From: Gammaproteobacteria bacterium | GTDB taxonomy: Bacteria > Pseudomonadota > Gammaproteobacteria > Xanthomonadales > Xanthomonadaceae | NCBI GenBank assembly: GCA_025352045.1 | Contig: JANXUD010000116.1 | Span: 1-53,356 of the forward strand | Reading direction: 5' to 3' | Length of the DNA: 53,356 nt | In this document: positions 51,130 through 53,356 of the stretch, in pieces | How the letters are laid out: each line of letters opens with the position of its first letter | Numbering within the stretch: the stretch's first letter is position 1 | Program-made: the position numbers and the translations under genes | Notes under the pieces: generated by a model | Seen by the model: the letters and a program-made list of their open reading frames with translations, nothing else | Told to the model about the DNA's origin: nothing | Database searches by the model: none

Positions 51130-51519
51130 ATGACCCGCACTCGCACCCTGCGCCAGGCAACGCTGCTGCTCCTGATCCTGGCGGGTTCGGGCGGCGTCTG
51201 GGCGCAAGCGCAGCCGGCCAACCCCCCGCCCGAGCGCCAGCGCGGCGACAAGCGGGAGGCCCTGCCTGACTCGGTCCGCCGGGTGGAACGGGAGACCGGT
51301 GGCGAGGTGCTGCGGGCCGAGCCGATGCAGCGCGACGGGCGCGAGGTGTACCGGCTCAAGGTGCTGACGGCCGATGGTCGGGTACGGGTCATGCAGGACG
51401 ACCCGAACGCCCGGCCCGAGGACTCGCCCCCCGCGAGTCGCGGCAACGGACATGGCAATGGCGGCACCAAGGAAAAACGACCGTCCAGGGATCCGGACGG
51501 GGAACCGCAACAGTTCTGA
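51130..51519 (+). CDS. Small exported PepSY-like protein before phoP
   Basis: A 129-residue protein: signal peptide (about 1-25, L-L-L-L-I-L-A-G-S-G-G-V-W-A-Q-A), an amphipathic, Arg/Glu-rich middle matching a half PepSY domain (D-S-V-R-R-V-E-R-E-T-G-G-E-V-L-R-A-E; R-L-K-V-L-T-A-D-G-R-V-R), and a Gly/His/Asn-rich tail. Such proteins often precede phoP in this family and may sense ions or inhibit proteases. ATG 51130; GTG 51124 possible. 32 bp before phoP. Confidence 0.8.
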   Translation: MTRTRTLRQATLLLLILAGSGGVWAQAQPANPPPERQRGDKREALPDSVRRVERETGGEVLRAEPMQRDGREVYRLKVLTADGRVRVMQDDPNARPEDSPPASRGNGHGNGGTKEKRPSRDPDGEPQQF

Positions 51520-51551
51520 TCCGGCCGCGGCCGGATCCGCAAGGAGACGAC

Positions 51552-52232
51552 ATGCGTATTTTGCTGGTCGAAGATGAAGCCCCGCTCCGCGAGACCCTCA
51601 CCGCCCGGCTGAAGCGCGAGGGCTTTGCCGTGGACGCCGCGGCCGATGGCGAGGAAGGCCTGTACCACGGCCGCGAGTTGCCGTTCGACGTTGCCGTGAT
51701 CGACCTCGGCCTGCCCAAGATGTCGGGCATGGACCTGGTCCGCAACCTGCGTTCGGAAGGCAAGAAATTCCCGATCCTGATCCTGACGGCGCGTTCGAGC
51801 TGGCAGGACAAGGTCGAGGGCCTCAAGGCCGGCGCAGACGACTACCTGGTCAAGCCCTTCCACGTCGAGGAGCTGCTGGCGCGCATCAACGCCCTGTTGC
51901 GCCGCGCCGCCGGCTGGAGCAAGCCGGCGCTCGACTGCGGTCCGGTCAGCCTGGACCTGTCGGCGCAGACCGTCAGCGTCAACGGCTCGGGCGTGGACCT
52001 GACCTCCTACGAATACAAGGTGCTCGAGTACCTCATGTTGCACGCCGGCGAGCTCGTCTCGAAGGCCGACCTGACCGAGCACATCTACCAGCAGGACTTC
52101 GACCGCGATTCGAACGTGCTCGAAGTGTTCATTGGTCGGCTGCGGAAAAAGCTCGATCCGGAAGGCGAACTGAAGCCCATCGAGACGGTCCGTGGCCGCG
52201 GTTATCGGTTCGCAATCCCGCGCAGCGAGTAG
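51552..52232 (+). CDS. phoP: PhoP-like OmpR-family response regulator
   Basis: A 226-residue DNA-binding regulator. Receiver: E7-D8, phospho-acceptor Asp51 (V-I-D-L-G-L-P-K), Thr in I-L-T-A-R, Lys in L-V-K-P-F-H. The winged-helix domain follows (about 130-224) with the PhoP-like stretch L-T-S-Y-E-Y-K-V-L-E-Y and S-N-V-L-E-V-F-I-G-R-L-R-K-K. AAGGAGA lies seven bases before ATG 51552. Paired with the kinase that follows. Confidence 0.94.
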   Translation: MRILLVEDEAPLRETLTARLKREGFAVDAAADGEEGLYHGRELPFDVAVIDLGLPKMSGMDLVRNLRSEGKKFPILILTARSSWQDKVEGLKAGADDYLVKPFHVEELLARINALLRRAAGWSKPALDCGPVSLDLSAQTVSVNGSGVDLTSYEYKVLEYLMLHAGELVSKADLTEHIYQQDFDRDSNVLEVFIGRLRKKLDPEGELKPIETVRGRGYRFAIPRSE

Positions 52233-52242
52233 GCCTGCGGCA

Positions 52243-53356
52243 GTGGCGCGGCGTGCGCTCTCGCTGCACGCCCGCCAGCTGCTGGCGGCCAGCCTCGGGC
52301 TGGTCGCCTTCCTTGGCTTGACCGGAATCGCGCTCGACCAGGCGTTCCGTGACACGGCCATCAGCAACCTGCACGAGCGCCTGCAGAGCGACGCCTACGC
52401 GTACGTCAGAGTGTTCGAGTTCGCGCGCAACAACGTGCTGATCGAGCCTTCCGATCTGGAAACGCCCGATTCGCGCTTCATACGCCCGGGCAGTGGCCTG
52501 TATGCGGTCGCGCGCGGGCGCAACTTCCACTGGAATTCGCCGTCGGCCCTGGGTCGCCAACTCCCTGAGCCGGAAATGCTCAAGCAGGGCGAAAAGGAAT
52601 TCAGCGACAAGCCGCTGTCCTTCGTCGATCCTGATGGCGTCTCGCACCAACTCTACGCCTTCAGGTATGGCCTGGCCTGGGAGCAGGGCGAAACCGGTGG
52701 CGAAAGCACGGTCACGCGCTTCACCCTGGCAATCTACGAAGATTCGGAACAGCTCGACCGGCAGGTTGGCGTGTTCCGCCGCTCGCTGTGGGGCTATCTC
52801 GGATTGGCGGCGGCGCTGTTGCTGGTGATGCAGATGGCCGTGCTGCGCTGGAGCCTGGAGCCGCTGCGCGACCTGGAGAAGGAATTGTCCCGCGTGCGGC
52901 GCGGTGTCAGCGACCGGCTGTCGGGCGAGCATCCGCCGGAATTGCAGCAGATCACCGACAGCATCAACGGCCTGATCGAGAGCGAGCACACCCACCTCGA
53001 GCAGAGCCGCAACACCATGGCGGACCTGGCGCACAGCCTGAAGACGCCGCTGGCGGTGCTGCGCTCGCGCCTGGACTCGGGCGCGCCGGAGTCGCAACTG
53101 CGGGAGGAAGTCTCCGCGCAGGTGCAGCGCATGACCGAGATCGTCTCCTACCAGCTCACCCGCGCCTCGCGCAGCGGCCACGCGCTGTTTTCCGCGCCGA
53201 TCCCGATCGAGCCGCGCGCCGAGGAAATCGTCAACAGCCTGGAGAAGGTCTACCACGGCCGCGGCGTCGTCTGCGAGTTCGAGATGGATCCGACGGCGAG
53301 CTTCTACGGCGAGTTGGGCGACCTGCAGGAACTGCTCGGCAACCTGCTCGAGAACG
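52243..53356 (+). CDS. phoQ: PhoQ-like sensor histidine kinase (3' end outside window)
   Basis: The frame starts at GTG 52243, 10 bp after phoP, and runs off the right edge after about 371 residues. Helix 1 (about 14-30), a periplasmic sensor domain (30-175) and helix 2 (about 180-200) precede a HAMP-like linker. The DHp helix with His264 in D-L-A-H-S-L-K-T-P-L-A-V-L is nearly that of E. coli PhoQ. The N-box is just reached (G-N-L-L-E-N). The remaining ATPase domain is outside the window. Confidence 0.92.
   Translation, partial: MARRALSLHARQLLAASLGLVAFLGLTGIALDQAFRDTAISNLHERLQSDAYAYVRVFEFARNNVLIEPSDLETPDSRFIRPGSGLYAVARGRNFHWNSPSALGRQLPEPEMLKQGEKEFSDKPLSFVDPDGVSHQLYAFRYGLAWEQGETGGESTVTRFTLAIYEDSEQLDRQVGVFRRSLWGYLGLAAALLLVMQMAVLRWSLEPLRDLEKELSRVRRGVSDRLSGEHPPELQQITDSINGLIESEHTHLEQSRNTMADLAHSLKTPLAVLRSRLDSGAPESQLREEVSAQVQRMTEIVSYQLTRASRSGHALFSAPIPIEPRAEEIVNSLEKVYHGRGVVCEFEMDPTASFYGELGDLQELLGNLLEN

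Overview
The window is very GC-rich (close to 70% by eye) and densely coded on both strands, with mostly short gaps and many ATGA/TGATG overlaps. Several markers point to the family Lysobacteraceae (Xanthomonadaceae; a Lysobacter, Luteimonas or Pseudoxanthomonas type): a copL-copA-copB copper operon, a PhoP/PhoQ pair preceded by a small exported protein, an HU-like protein with a Lys/Ala/Pro-rich N-terminus, several TTG/GTG starts, and a REP palindrome of the GTGGGAGCGGCTTCAGCCGCG type. This is chromosomal sequence. I see no rRNA, tRNA, CRISPR array, insertion sequence or prophage.

Layout. 1-6.7 kb: GNAT acetyltransferase (cut by the window edge), an ABC exporter pair, a 3-methyladenine DNA glycosylase, a CDF metal transporter, a short-chain dehydrogenase lacking the usual catalytic Tyr, a stand-alone receiver protein and a DUF937 protein. 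6.7-14.2 kb: an MFS exporter, two tandem exported paralogues of unknown function, and an exported M1 aminopeptidase. 14.2-20.9 kb: a REP element, a DUF3224 protein, a small DRR-motif protein, an exported HExxH protein, and a cyclic-di-GMP block (membrane diguanylate cyclase, receiver, HPt-REC-REC-GGDEF), then an exported TPR protein. 21-34 kb: HU-like protein, PQQ-type sugar dehydrogenase lipoprotein, MsrB, an envelope pair (M23 peptidase and L,D-transpeptidase), HAD hydrolase, M28 peptidase, TonB-like protein, NlpE-like lipoprotein and a GFA protein. 34-38 kb: a TetR-HlyD-ABC-ABC2 efflux operon with a readable promoter/operator. 38-45.4 kb: copper resistance (copL, copA, copB, a cytochrome c with a His/Met-rich tail, a P-type ATPase), then a COG4705-like membrane protein. 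45-51 kb: DUF3606, PAP2 phosphatase, a DUF4124-like protein, a decayed arsenic cassette (frameshifted arsR, intact arsC, wrecked aquaporin gene), dusA and an arginine-deiminase-related gene. 51-53.4 kb: small exported protein, phoP and a phoQ-like kinase running off the window.

The main discovery is a two-copy structured small RNA. Copy B (about 11304-11405, plus strand) lies upstream of the aminopeptidase gene. Copy A (about 20884-20980, minus strand) lies upstream of the HU-like gene. Both have a TAAYCT box, a GATC/GATC mini-hairpin, a 7-bp hairpin whose stem covaries between copies (U-A in one, A-U in the other), a GUUGGC hairpin with a conserved A(U/A)GGAA hexaloop, and an intrinsic terminator. 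Neither can be explained by a protein gene. Other items worth following are the paralogous exported pair with six matching cysteines, the copper operon's cytochrome with its metal-binding tail, the decaying arsenic operon with an intact operator, the atypical dehydrogenase, and the four-repeat membrane protein.
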